Assembly: GCA_902477915.1 (NCBI GenBank)
Contig: CABSJA010000031.1
Span: forward strand, 1 to 22,282
Reading direction: 5' to 3'
DNA length: 22,282 nt
From: an uncultured Veillonella sp.
GTDB lineage: Bacteria; Bacillota; Negativicutes; Veillonellales; Veillonellaceae
Both the position numbers and the translations under genes were made by a program. Shown here piece after piece: positions 15,073-22,282 of the stretch (within the stretch, counting starts at the first letter, position 1; every line of letters starts with the position of its first letter). Below the pieces are notes generated by a model, which was not told the origin of the DNA, did not search any database, and saw nothing but the letters and a program-made list of their open reading frames with translations.

Positions 15073-15683
15073 AAAGTCTCCTCTATACGATTTTCATGAT
15101 ACGAATCTATCATGCGTTGGATTTCACCTTTCACACGATCATTAACTTCTTTTATTGCTTCCGGTGTAGGCTTTGCTTTACTTACAGGAACTTGTTTACC
15201 AATAATACATGCTACTTGATTTTTCTTCATATTATGAGATCCAATAATCGCAACTGGTGTAATGCCAATACCCGTACGCAACGCAATGGATGCGGCTCCA
15301 TCATGGAATCTTCCAAGTTTTCCACTCTTTTGTCGATTCCCTTCGGCAAATATACCTAGCACCTTATTATCTTTCAATAAGCCTAATGCATGACGAATAG
15401 CTACTTTATCGATGGCTCCACGGTTTAGAGGAAACGCACCAAGCCAAGTACAGAAAAATCGAGAAATAGGATTTACGAATAATTCCTGCTTTGCCATAAA
15501 GTGCACATGTCTTGGTAATGCATACCCACAAATAGGTGGATCATTATTACTCAAATGATTTGGTACAACAATAACGGGACCTTCCATAGGGAAGTTATCA
15601 CGACCGTATACCTTTAATCCATATCCGACTTTATAACGCAACCAAAAGGCAGTACGCCAAAGCCATGTAGAAAATTTATTCAT
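15063..15683 (-). CDS. plsC: 1-acyl-sn-glycerol-3-phosphate acyltransferase
   Basis: PlsC-type enzymes acylate lysophosphatidic acid to phosphatidic acid at the membrane. The 206-residue protein has the HX4D catalytic motif (H43, D48 in NHLSNNDPP) and the second motif as EGNR at 114-117, where most relatives have EGTR. An N-terminal amphipathic or membrane-associating helix (residues 5-22) is present. The ATG lies one base after the cmk stop, with CAGGAG inside cmk, and the gene overlaps ispH-rpsA by ten bases, so translation of the three is probably coupled. The function is by family; acyl specificity cannot be read. Confidence 0.92.
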   Translation of the reverse strand: MNKFSTWLWRTAFWLRYKVGYGLKVYGRDNFPMEGPVIVVPNHLSNNDPPICGYALPRHVHFMAKQELFVNPISRFFCTWLGAFPLNRGAIDKVAIRHALGLLKDNKVLGIFAEGNRQKSGKLGRFHDGAASIALRTGIGITPVAIIGSHNMKKNQVACIIGKQVPVSKAKPTPEAIKEVNDRVKGEIQRMIDSYHENRIEETLWK

Positions 15684-15684
15684 C

Positions 15685-16359
15685 TTAGATTCGCTCCTGT
15701 ACTAGATGCAATATATGTTTCACTGTTTCATCAAATGTCATATTACTAGAATCCACAACAATGGCATCCTCAACACATACAAGTGGAGATTCATCACGAT
15801 TTTTATCCATTTCATCGCGACTTTCTACGTTCTTTTTAATGTCTTCTAATGGTTGCTCATTAGAAGTACCTTGAACTTCAAGCCATCTACGTTTAGCTCG
15901 TGCATCTACAGAAGCAGTTAAATATATTTTCAATTCTGCATTCGGTAATACAACAGAACCTATATCACGACCATCTAAAATAACACCACCAACAGCTGCC
16001 ATTGCTTGTTGACGTTCAACTAGGTATTCACGTACTCCTTTATAAGAAGCAATGGTTGATACATTTTCATTGATTTGTTGTTGTCGAATTAAATCAGTTA
16101 CATCTTGACCTTTTACATACACTTTACAAGCACTTGCCGTAGGCTCTAGTGTTAAATCTAATAAAGGAAGTAAAGCCTCAACCTCCTTTTGATTATTAAC
16201 ATCTACATGACTATCAAGAACCGCCCATGTAACACCTCGATACATAGCACCTGTATCAATATATAAATAACCTAATTCATTAGCCACGACTTTTGAAATA
16301 CTACTTTTACCAGCCCCTGCAGGACCATCAATAGCAATGGCAATTTTTTTAGTATTCAT
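15685..16359 (-). CDS. cmk: Cytidylate kinase
   Basis: Cmk phosphorylates CMP and dCMP to the diphosphates. The 224-residue protein shows the P-loop GPAGAGKS at 12-19, the IDTGAMYRGV nucleotide-binding segment, DGRDIGSVV near 129-137, and the RDEMDKNRDESPL lid region. Length is typical. The ATG overlaps the flavoprotein stop codon by four bases (ATGA), and AGAGAGG in the end of that gene acts as the ribosome binding site. In Firmicutes cmk is often followed by plsC and an S1 gene, as here. Confidence 0.97.
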   Translation of the reverse strand: MNTKKIAIAIDGPAGAGKSSISKVVANELGYLYIDTGAMYRGVTWAVLDSHVDVNNQKEVEALLPLLDLTLEPTASACKVYVKGQDVTDLIRQQQINENVSTIASYKGVREYLVERQQAMAAVGGVILDGRDIGSVVLPNAELKIYLTASVDARAKRRWLEVQGTSNEQPLEDIKKNVESRDEMDKNRDESPLVCVEDAIVVDSSNMTFDETVKHILHLVQERI

Positions 16360-17615
16360 AATAACCTCTCTTCTTCATCACCATGTACGGCATGCATAGC
16401 CGCTACATAACCAGTGGAAAAAGCGGCTTGTAAATTATAGCCACCCGTAAAGGCATCAATATCCAATACCTCACCAGCGCCATATAAACCTTTCACTAAT
16501 TTAGATTCCATTGTTTTTGGACTAAATTCTTTTAACGAGATTCCCCCTGCTGTAACAATGGCTTCTGCCACAGGGCGTAACTCCTTAACGGTTAATGTCA
16601 TATGTTGTAATACATGACATAAACGCAAACGTTCCTCTTTTGTAATTTGATTAATTGGCTTACTAGGATCTAATTCAGCAAGCTTTATAACAATAGGAAT
16701 AAGATTTACCGGCAGTAAATCCTTCATCCCATTAACCAATTGTTTCTTAGAATATAGATCAAAATCTTTTTGTAACCGTTTATCTAATACTTCTGCAGTT
16801 AATGCAGGCTTAAGATTTATTTCAATAGTAATTTGAGGATTTTTCTTACGCAATAATTTGCCTACTGTATGACTTAACGACAAGATGGTAGGACCTGTAA
16901 GACCGAAATGGGTAAACATCATTTCTCCAAATTGCTTGGCCTGTACCTTATTTTTAGAAATTACGGATACCTCAACATTACGAAGGCTAAGCCCCATAAT
17001 ATCCTTCACCCAAGATTCCTCAGTTACAATTGGCACCAACGATGGTCTAATATCCGTAATGGTATGCCCTATTTTCTTAGCTAAGGTATATCCATCACCA
17101 GTCGAACCTGTTAAAGGATAAGAAGCACCCCCAGTACAGATGATAGCAGCATCACAAGCATATTGTTCTTTATCTGTTGTAACACCCACTACTCGATCAT
17201 CTTTTACAGTAATAGATGTAACAGGTTCATTTAAATGAACTTGAACATTATACTTTTTCAAGATTTTCATGAATGTATTGCGTACTTCTAGAGCAGAATC
17301 AGATTCAGGGAATACGCGACCACCACGTTCTACCTTAGTTTTCAAACCCCAACTATGTAATAGATCAAGCAAGTCTTCATTACTAAAGCGTTCATAAGCA
17401 CCGTAGAGGAACTTGCCATTACCTGGTGTATTTTTAATGAACTCGGTCATATCTGCATTATTTGTAATATTACATCGACCTTTACCGGTAATCCCCATCT
17501 TCTTACCAACCATATTCATTTTTTCAAGTAATATGACACGAGCACCTTCACGACCTGCTATAACAGCCGCCATAAGACCTGCAGCACCACCACCAATGAC
17601 TATGATTTGTTTCAT
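16356..17615 (-). CDS. YhiN/HI0933-like FAD-dependent flavoprotein
   Basis: The 419-residue protein belongs to the HI0933/YhiN family of predicted NAD(P)/FAD-dependent oxidoreductases, sometimes labelled aminoacetone oxidase. The FAD-binding motif GGGAAGLMAA is at residues 8-17, followed by the family segment GKKMGITGKGRCNITN around 37-52. Later come ICTGGASYPLTGSTGDG and a C-terminal GLYGAGEVLDIDAFTGGYN that contacts the flavin in relatives. The true substrate is not established, so no gene symbol is given. It overlaps both neighbours by four bases, within the scpA-to-rpsA operon. Its ribosome binding site is weak, consistent with coupling to rluB. Confidence 0.9.
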   Translation of the reverse strand: MKQIIVIGGGAAGLMAAVIAGREGARVILLEKMNMVGKKMGITGKGRCNITNNADMTEFIKNTPGNGKFLYGAYERFSNEDLLDLLHSWGLKTKVERGGRVFPESDSALEVRNTFMKILKKYNVQVHLNEPVTSITVKDDRVVGVTTDKEQYACDAAIICTGGASYPLTGSTGDGYTLAKKIGHTITDIRPSLVPIVTEESWVKDIMGLSLRNVEVSVISKNKVQAKQFGEMMFTHFGLTGPTILSLSHTVGKLLRKKNPQITIEINLKPALTAEVLDKRLQKDFDLYSKKQLVNGMKDLLPVNLIPIVIKLAELDPSKPINQITKEERLRLCHVLQHMTLTVKELRPVAEAIVTAGGISLKEFSPKTMESKLVKGLYGAGEVLDIDAFTGGYNLQAAFSTGYVAAMHAVHGDEEERLL

Positions 17616-18340
17616 TTCTTATCAGTCCCCAACGCTTTAAGTGCTTTAACCTCTCTAATAGTAAGTTGACGAGAAGCACCACGTTTTACACCGCCCAATG
17701 TGAGACCTGCATAAGCAATACGTTTTAAGTTATGAATGCGATACCCAAAGTGTTCAAACATACGACGAACTTGGCGATTACGACCTTCATGAATTGTAAT
17801 CTCTACTTCATGAACACCGTTATGATCGTCAAAACCTAAGTCTACAATTGTAGCAGGTGCTGTCATTCCGTCTTCAAGTTTAACGCCATTGGCAATGACT
17901 TGTAAATCTTCATCACGAACGCGACCTTTAATGCGCACTTCATAGGTTTTTTCTACACCTTTAGATGGATGTGTTAAGTTTTGTGCTAACTCACCATCAT
18001 TGGTAAGTAATAATAAACCTTCAGTATATAAATCGAGACGACCAATAGGATAAATACGTTTAGATTCATTTTTAATATAATCTAAAACAGTTTCTCGACC
18101 TTGAGGGTCAGATACAGATGTAATGACGCCCTTTGGCTTATTTAATAAATAATACACAGGCTTTTCTTGCGCCAATAATTGGCCATTAACCTTAACCTTA
18201 TCTTTTTGAGGGTCAATTTTAACGCCCAGCTCAGTTACCTTGCGGCCATTAACCTGAACTTTCCCCTCCGTAATTAATTCTTCTGCCTTACGTCGTGATG
18301 CAACACCACAACTAGCAATAAATTTTTGTAATCGTTCCAT
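17612..18340 (-). CDS. rluB: 23S rRNA pseudouridine synthase (RluB/RsuA family)
   Basis: The 242-residue protein has an N-terminal S4 RNA-binding domain (MERLQKFIASCGVASRRKAE and following) and the RsuA-type catalytic motif GRLDLYTEGL with the catalytic aspartate at D103. Members isomerise uridine to pseudouridine in rRNA; the scpB-adjacent Firmicute member is usually called RluB, acting on 23S rRNA. I take the start at 18338-18340 because GAAGGA is correctly placed there and scpB ends one base upstream. A longer reading from 18382 would overlap scpB. Position and length fit RluB; the exact target uridine is inferred. Confidence 0.92.
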   Translation of the reverse strand: MERLQKFIASCGVASRRKAEELITEGKVQVNGRKVTELGVKIDPQKDKVKVNGQLLAQEKPVYYLLNKPKGVITSVSDPQGRETVLDYIKNESKRIYPIGRLDLYTEGLLLLTNDGELAQNLTHPSKGVEKTYEVRIKGRVRDEDLQVIANGVKLEDGMTAPATIVDLGFDDHNGVHEVEITIHEGRNRQVRRMFEHFGYRIHNLKRIAYAGLTLGGVKRGASRQLTIREVKALKALGTDKK

Positions 18341-18341
18341 A

Positions 18342-18851
18342 TTATCCTTCTGTTTCCAAAACTTCTTGATGTAAAGCTTCAATAGATTCTACACCAGCAC
18401 TTCTTAAAAACTCGTCGGTTGTGCCATAAAGAATAGGTCTACCTACAGTATCTTTATGACCTAGCTCAGCAATAAGAGATCGAGTGAGTAATTGTTTAAT
18501 AATCTTATCACTATTTACACCGCGGATTTCTTCAATTTCAGCTTTAGTTATAGGTTGTTTATAGGCTATAACAGCTAATGTTTCCATCGCTGCATTAGAT
18601 AGTTTATCTTCTCGCTTACGTATATGACCTACATAATCAGCGCTTTCCATAGCGCTAACTAACTCAACACCAGCCCCTGATACTCTCAATCGGATACCTC
18701 GGTTTTGGTCTTCAAGCTCACGTTGTAATGTTTCTATATAGTTCTGTACTTCCTCTGTTGAAAGTCCGAATACTTCTCCAAGCATATCGATTGATATAGG
18801 CTTTGCCGATGAAAACAATACGGCCTCTAAATGCATTGTTGGTAAGCTCAT
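18342..18851 (-). CDS. scpB: Segregation and condensation protein B
   Basis: ScpB is a winged-helix partner of ScpA in the bacterial SMC condensin complex, which organises and segregates the chromosome. The 169-residue protein starts MSLPTMHLEAVLFSSAKPIS, typical of the family, and contains the conserved ETLAVIAYKQPITKAEIEEI segment and GRPILYGTT near the C-terminus, in the two winged-helix domains. AAAGGGGG stands before the ATG. It starts 12 bases after scpA, and the scpA-scpB pairing is very widely conserved. Confidence 0.96.
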   Translation of the reverse strand: MSLPTMHLEAVLFSSAKPISIDMLGEVFGLSTEEVQNYIETLQRELEDQNRGIRLRVSGAGVELVSAMESADYVGHIRKREDKLSNAAMETLAVIAYKQPITKAEIEEIRGVNSDKIIKQLLTRSLIAELGHKDTVGRPILYGTTDEFLRSAGVESIEALHQEVLETEG

Positions 18852-18863
18852 ATAGCCCCCTTT

Positions 18864-19589
18864 CTATACGGTACCTTCTAAGGCTGCAGTGAATACAATA
18901 TCATCCTCTTCATAGCGCATTTCCATGATTTGTTGTTTCAACAATTCTAAAACAGCCATAAAGATCGTTACCATACCACTTTTTGTTTCAATTGCTACTA
19001 ATAACTCTCTAAAGTGTAAACTTTCACCACGACGTATACGACTAGATAAAGACAGAATCATATCTTCTAAGCTATAACTGTCTTTTTCAACCTTTACTTC
19101 ACAAATAGGTTCCTCTTCAGGTAATTCCTTAGCTCGCTTTAAGGTTTGATAAAAAATTTCGTATAATTGGGAAAGTTCTAAATTATATACATTATCTAAT
19201 CCAAGTACGCTTGTTTCTTCAGGTCTACTAAATATATTGGCAGAAACAGCTGTACGCTCCATTAATAGAGCTGTAAAATCCTTGATTTTCTTAAACTCTA
19301 CTAATTTTGCTACCAATTCATCACGTGGATCCTCAGCTTCATCTGGCTCAGGTTCAGCTTTAGGCAGTAACATACGCGATTTAATCTGCAATAAGGTAGA
19401 TGCCATTACAAGAAACTCACTACTATAATGAATATCAAAGTGATTCCAATTATCTAAATATTCCAAGTATTGACTCGTAATTTCAACGATAGGAATATCG
19501 GTGATTTCTATTTTATGTTTTTCAATGAGATGTAAAAGCAAGTCTAAAGGACCTTCAAAAACATCTAACTTATAATTATAATCTCCCAT
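18864..19589 (-). CDS. scpA: Segregation and condensation protein A
   Basis: ScpA is the kleisin that bridges the SMC heads in bacterial condensin. The 241-residue protein has the family's N-terminal signature FEGPLDLLLHLIEKHKIEI and the middle segment EFLVMASTLLQIKSRMLLP, with a winged-helix C-terminus. I choose ATG 19587-19589 because AAGGA lies nine bases before it. A TTG at 19596-19598, nine bases further out, would sit almost on that ribosome binding site. It is the first gene of an operon running through ispH-rpsA, with a good promoter at 19627-19656. Confidence 0.95.
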   Translation of the reverse strand: MGDYNYKLDVFEGPLDLLLHLIEKHKIEITDIPIVEITSQYLEYLDNWNHFDIHYSSEFLVMASTLLQIKSRMLLPKAEPEPDEAEDPRDELVAKLVEFKKIKDFTALLMERTAVSANIFSRPEETSVLGLDNVYNLELSQLYEIFYQTLKRAKELPEEEPICEVKVEKDSYSLEDMILSLSSRIRRGESLHFRELLVAIETKSGMVTIFMAVLELLKQQIMEMRYEEDDIVFTAALEGTV

Positions 19590-19626
19590 AAACCCCAATC
19601 CTTAGAAAATATACTTTAACTATATA

Positions 19627-19656
19627 ATTATAAAGCATTTATAGTAGTACTTTCAA
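19627..19656 (-). promoter_or_regulatory. Promoter of the scpA operon
   Basis: TTGAAA (19651-19656) and a perfect TATAAT (19627-19632) are spaced by 18 bases on the minus strand, about 38 bases before the scpA start. It is a convincing sigma-A type promoter and is back to back with a plus-strand promoter. Confidence 0.68.
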
Positions 19657-19668
19657 ATAATTGTTTTT

Positions 19669-19698
19669 TTTACAGTCATCTGCTATCTTTATTATAGT
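19669..19698 (+). promoter_or_regulatory. Candidate promoter of the membrane transferase gene
   Basis: TTTACA (19669-19674) and TATAGT (19693-19698) are spaced by 18 bases. The site is divergent from the scpA promoter, with the two -35 boxes only 12 bases apart. The surrounding DNA is very AT-rich, so chance matches are possible. Confidence 0.45.
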
Positions 19699-19755
19699 AA
19701 TTATTATATATTATGAAAAAAATTTATTGTGTATTCCTACAAGAGGGGATTTATT

Positions 19756-21588
19756 ATGTTATCTAGTTTAAAGCAAATTGGGAGAAACCCCATCTTTCGC
19801 TTTGGTATCATTGGTATTGTTTTATATATAGCTCTATTTTTCATCTATGAACCTATTACACTAGGACTAGATGTTGAAGATATAACGATTTTAGCAGTAC
19901 CAACAATTGTAGGTACTTTTTTATTTCAATACTTTATGGGGTGTACCGTTTTTCATAGACCATTTTTAGGATATGGATTAGTTGGTATTCTTTGGGCTCT
20001 TACATTCCCACTCCTTTTCCACTGGTCCTATGTTAAGCCTTTATATTTCTATGAATTCGCTAATGACTTCTTATTTGGCCTACTCATTTTTATGGGCTTA
20101 TCTGGAATTCAATTTTTACTAAATCAAACGAATCGCCTTCATAAAACCACATCATTAATCATGGCAATCATTACCATGATATTAAGTCTTATTCCATTCT
20201 TACAAATTGGATACTACTTAACTACATGGCATTGTTTAACGCCAGCTAGTTTACTAGCAGTATATATGACAAACCCTGAGGAAGCCTTTGGATTCTTAAA
20301 AAATGCGGCCGGTATTCCTGGTCTTATCGCTGTTGGTATCGGTCTAGTAGCTTGGACGTATCTACTCTACTGGTCTAATCTAGGAATGAAAGCAGTGGTA
20401 AACTTAAATACTACACGACCTATGCGCTCCACATTACTCATTGTGTCTATTGTAGCATTCTTAGTTTATGTACCATTCTTCTTATTCCCTAAAACATGTA
20501 TTGTAGCAAATTGGATTGCTGCTGGCGATTATGTAAAACAGATGCAACAATATAATGATAACCATCATTTAGTTTTCGATTCCTTCAATTTAGATACAAA
20601 GGAAACCTCTGCCAATAAAACACCAGGTACGATCATATTAGTAATTGGTGAGTCTAGTTCTCGTGATTATATGAAGGTTTATAATCAAAACTTCCCTTAT
20701 GACGATACACCATGGCAAGGTAATATGCGCTCTGATAACAAAGATTTTGTGTTCTTTGATAATGCATATTCATCCTATGTACAAACTGTACCTACCCTAG
20801 AACGCGCTCTATCCGAACGCAATCAATATGATGATAAACCATTCCTTGATTCAGCAAACATCTTAGACGTAGCTAAAAAGGCTGGTTATACTACTTCTTG
20901 GTTTAGTAACCAAGGTGTATTTGGTGAATACGATACAGCCATTTCTCTAATGGCCAAAACAGCAGATACTACAAAATGGTCTCACGAATCATATGCATTC
21001 TCTGACCGCTATGATGAATCTTTATTGCCTTTATTACAATCTGTAGATCCTACGAAAAATAACTTTATTGTTATTCATATCATGGGGAGCCATATTTATT
21101 ACAATGACCGTTACCCTCATGAGTTTAGTAAATGGAAACAAGGCCCGTATCCAGATGGCCAAGAAGCATATGCTAATAGCCAACTTTATACTGATTGGTT
21201 ATTACAACAAATCTATACGTATGGTAAGGAAAAATTAAACTTACAAGCTATGGTCTATTTCTCTGACCACGGTGAAAGTTTAGATAAATCTCATAACCCA
21301 GATACATTTGACTTTGTTATGACTCACATTCCATTCTGGATTTATTTATCTCCTCAATATCGTGCAGCGTATCCTCAAACTGCAGAGGAACTTACTAAGC
21401 ACGAACATCAATACTTTACAAATGATTTACTATATGACACATTAATCGGTCTTATGCATGCACCTAACCAACGTTATGATGCAACACGAGACTTCAGTAA
21501 TGATAAGTATCGATTTAATTTACATAACCTTACTACCTTACTAGGGGAACAACCATTAACTAACGATCCTGTAAATGCAGGTAAATAA
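19756..21588 (+). CDS. Membrane phosphoethanolamine transferase-like (sulfatase fold) protein
   Basis: The 610-residue protein has about six to seven hydrophobic segments in the first 250 residues, then an extracytoplasmic alkaline-phosphatase-fold domain. Metal-site and catalytic motifs are visible: GESSSR with E299, a candidate nucleophile T344 or T347 in QTVPTLERAL, GSH with H446, and SDHGES with D504-H505. This layout matches the EptA/CptA group, which transfers phosphoethanolamine from phosphatidylethanolamine to lipid A or LPS core, rather than LtaS. The acceptor cannot be read. ATG 19756 is chosen because AGAGGGG precedes it; a GTG at 19729 has none. The gene stands alone, with a terminator 110 bases beyond. 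Confidence 0.85.
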   Translation: MLSSLKQIGRNPIFRFGIIGIVLYIALFFIYEPITLGLDVEDITILAVPTIVGTFLFQYFMGCTVFHRPFLGYGLVGILWALTFPLLFHWSYVKPLYFYEFANDFLFGLLIFMGLSGIQFLLNQTNRLHKTTSLIMAIITMILSLIPFLQIGYYLTTWHCLTPASLLAVYMTNPEEAFGFLKNAAGIPGLIAVGIGLVAWTYLLYWSNLGMKAVVNLNTTRPMRSTLLIVSIVAFLVYVPFFLFPKTCIVANWIAAGDYVKQMQQYNDNHHLVFDSFNLDTKETSANKTPGTIILVIGESSSRDYMKVYNQNFPYDDTPWQGNMRSDNKDFVFFDNAYSSYVQTVPTLERALSERNQYDDKPFLDSANILDVAKKAGYTTSWFSNQGVFGEYDTAISLMAKTADTTKWSHESYAFSDRYDESLLPLLQSVDPTKNNFIVIHIMGSHIYYNDRYPHEFSKWKQGPYPDGQEAYANSQLYTDWLLQQIYTYGKEKLNLQAMVYFSDHGESLDKSHNPDTFDFVMTHIPFWIYLSPQYRAAYPQTAEELTKHEHQYFTNDLLYDTLIGLMHAPNQRYDATRDFSNDKYRFNLHNLTTLLGEQPLTNDPVNAGK

Positions 21589-21696
21589 TCTGGACTATTT
21601 CTTGCACTGAGTTAGGCATATTAATCTGTTATCAGTAAAGCATATAATTATGTAATAATAGCCAGTTAAGGTTATAGTAAAGTAATAAAAAACAAA

Positions 21697-21722
21697 AAGA
21701 GATGAGTTAAAACTCATCTCTT
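21697..21722. terminator. Bidirectional terminator between the transferase gene and the DUF523 gene
   Basis: AAGAGATGAGTT and its complement form a stem of about 12 bp, with a run of Ts on the plus side and a run of As (Ts on the minus strand) on the other side. The right arm contains the last codons and stop of the DUF523 gene. It can end both convergent transcripts. Confidence 0.9.
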
Positions 21723-22169
21723 TTTTTGTCTTATTAATAGATCAATATCATCTTCTGTATACACTTCAATATTATTCTTTAATAGAGCCTCTACAGTGCA
21801 TCCATGACCATCCCGTAGGGTTTTACTAAAGGTGCCATCGTAAATACGCTTATAGCCGCAACTAGGGCTTTTTGCTTTCATTAGAGCCCGATTACACCCA
21901 TTTTGAAAAGCTATATCTAATGTATTCTGAGCGCCTATAAGGAATTCTTTAGTTACATCAGTCCCATTAGCCGTACATATACGTTCTCCTTGTCGCTCTG
22001 CAGGATCACGCGGTGTACTAAGTCCACCTAATACTTCTGGACATACAGGTACTAAATCAAACATTTCTTTTAACAATGGTAATTTCCCTATATAATTATC
22101 TTTTCCATCATAACGACATGATACGCCGCATAGACATTCACTAATTAGCAATTTAGGTTTCTTATTCAT
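21714..22169 (-). CDS. DUF523 family protein, TudS-like desulfidase candidate
   Basis: The 151-residue protein is a DUF523 member: start region LLISECLCGVSCRYDG (C12, C14, C18), VCPEVLGGL (C43), and KSPSCG (C104). The characterised DUF523 enzyme TudS uses a [4Fe-4S] cluster held by three conserved cysteines to remove sulfur from thiouracil. Whether this protein does so is inference. Length is close to the short form of the family. The conserved block begins at residue 6, so the ATG is firmly placed, yet no Shine-Dalgarno sequence is visible upstream (the bases before it are AAATAATACT). The gene is monocistronic, between a tRNA terminator and a bidirectional terminator. Confidence 0.88.
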   Translation of the reverse strand: MNKKPKLLISECLCGVSCRYDGKDNYIGKLPLLKEMFDLVPVCPEVLGGLSTPRDPAERQGERICTANGTDVTKEFLIGAQNTLDIAFQNGCNRALMKAKSPSCGYKRIYDGTFSKTLRDGHGCTVEALLKNNIEVYTEDDIDLLIRQKKR

Positions 22170-22211
22170 AGTATTATTTAATATGTAGTATTAAAACTTA
22201 ATTTACATAAG

Positions 22212-22238
22212 AAAAAAAGACTAACCGAAGTTAGTCTT
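22212..22238 (-). terminator. Terminator after the tRNA gene
   Basis: AAGACTAAC, a CGAA/TTCG loop and GTTAGTCTT form a 9-bp stem followed on the minus strand by seven Ts. It begins four bases past the CCA end of the tRNA. Confidence 0.9.
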
Positions 22239-22241
22239 AAT

Positions 22242-22282
22242 TGGTGCCGAGGACCGGAATCGAACCGGTACGGTTGTTTCCA
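22242..22282 (-). tRNA. tRNA 3' part, probably tRNA-Leu (cut by window edge)
   Basis: The minus strand ends with a T arm (ACCGG TTCGATT CCGGT, 22253-22269), the acceptor strand CCTCGGC, discriminator A and an encoded CCA. The remaining bases, TGGAAACAACC, fit the right half of a long variable-arm stem (GAAA loop), as in class II tRNAs. With a GCCGAGG acceptor, tRNA-Leu is the best guess. The anticodon lies outside the window, so the identity is not proven. Confidence 0.85.

Noticed and set aside
17612..18382. Start of the rluB gene 14 codons upstream of 18340
   Set aside because: It would overlap scpB, and the S4 domain begins at the ATG at 18340, which has its own GAAGGA.
19729..19755. GTG start of the membrane transferase nine codons upstream
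   Set aside because: No ribosome binding site precedes it, whereas AGAGGGG is placed correctly for ATG 19756.
1..22282. Mobile elements, CRISPR arrays, toxin-antitoxin or defence systems
   Set aside because: I found no transposase, integrase, direct-repeat array or unexplained gene cluster; every substantial open frame not antisense or out of frame to a known gene has an assignment.

Overview
The window is a gene-dense stretch of low-GC bacterial chromosome. The organism is most likely a diderm Firmicute of the class Negativicutes, and Veillonella or a close relative is my best guess. The guess rests on Firmicutes-type gene order, an IspH-ribosomal protein S1 fusion (known from Negativicutes and Clostridia), strong AGGAGG-type ribosome binding sites, AT-rich codon use, and an alkaline-phosphatase-fold membrane enzyme of the kind that decorates lipopolysaccharide. 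No plasmid, phage, insertion sequence or CRISPR feature was seen. Almost all genes are on the minus strand, and no gene-free gap exceeds about 250 bases.

Layout from right to left, the direction of most transcription. A tRNA (probably Leu) enters at the right edge and ends in a terminator, followed by a DUF523/TudS-like gene. On the plus strand lies a membrane phosphoethanolamine-transferase-like enzyme (19756-21588). From a divergent promoter region near 19660 a long minus-strand operon begins: scpA-scpB (chromosome condensation), rluB-type pseudouridine synthase, a YhiN-like flavoprotein, cmk, plsC and the ispH-rpsA fusion, closed by a terminator at 13126-13158. Then come der-plsY-gpsA, rsmD-coaD and a small coiled-coil gene, which meets the plus-strand rqcH gene at a shared bidirectional terminator (about 8491-8525). 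Divergent from rqcH is the conserved yicC-remA-gmk-rpoZ-coaBC cluster. metK, under its own SAM-I riboswitch, sits between coaBC and priA. priA runs off the left edge.

The genes serve core functions: CoA synthesis (coaBC, coaD), phospholipid synthesis (gpsA, plsY, plsC), nucleotide kinases (gmk, cmk), ribosome biogenesis, rRNA modification and ribosome rescue (der, rsmD, rluB, rqcH), isoprenoid synthesis (ispH), S-adenosylmethionine supply (metK), replication restart (priA) and chromosome segregation (scpAB). I see no undescribed multi-gene system.

The most interesting signal is inside the ispH-rpsA fusion. A perfect AAGGAGGT Shine-Dalgarno sequence and an in-frame ATG lie exactly at the domain junction. 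Isoleucine codon use also changes abruptly there: by hand count 8 of 28 Ile codons are ATA before the internal ATG and 0 of 27 after it. This suggests that a free four-domain S1 protein may be made from within the fusion gene. The metK leader also shows a readable riboswitch mechanism, in which the 5' strand of P1 can pair either with the aptamer's 3' end or with the terminator.
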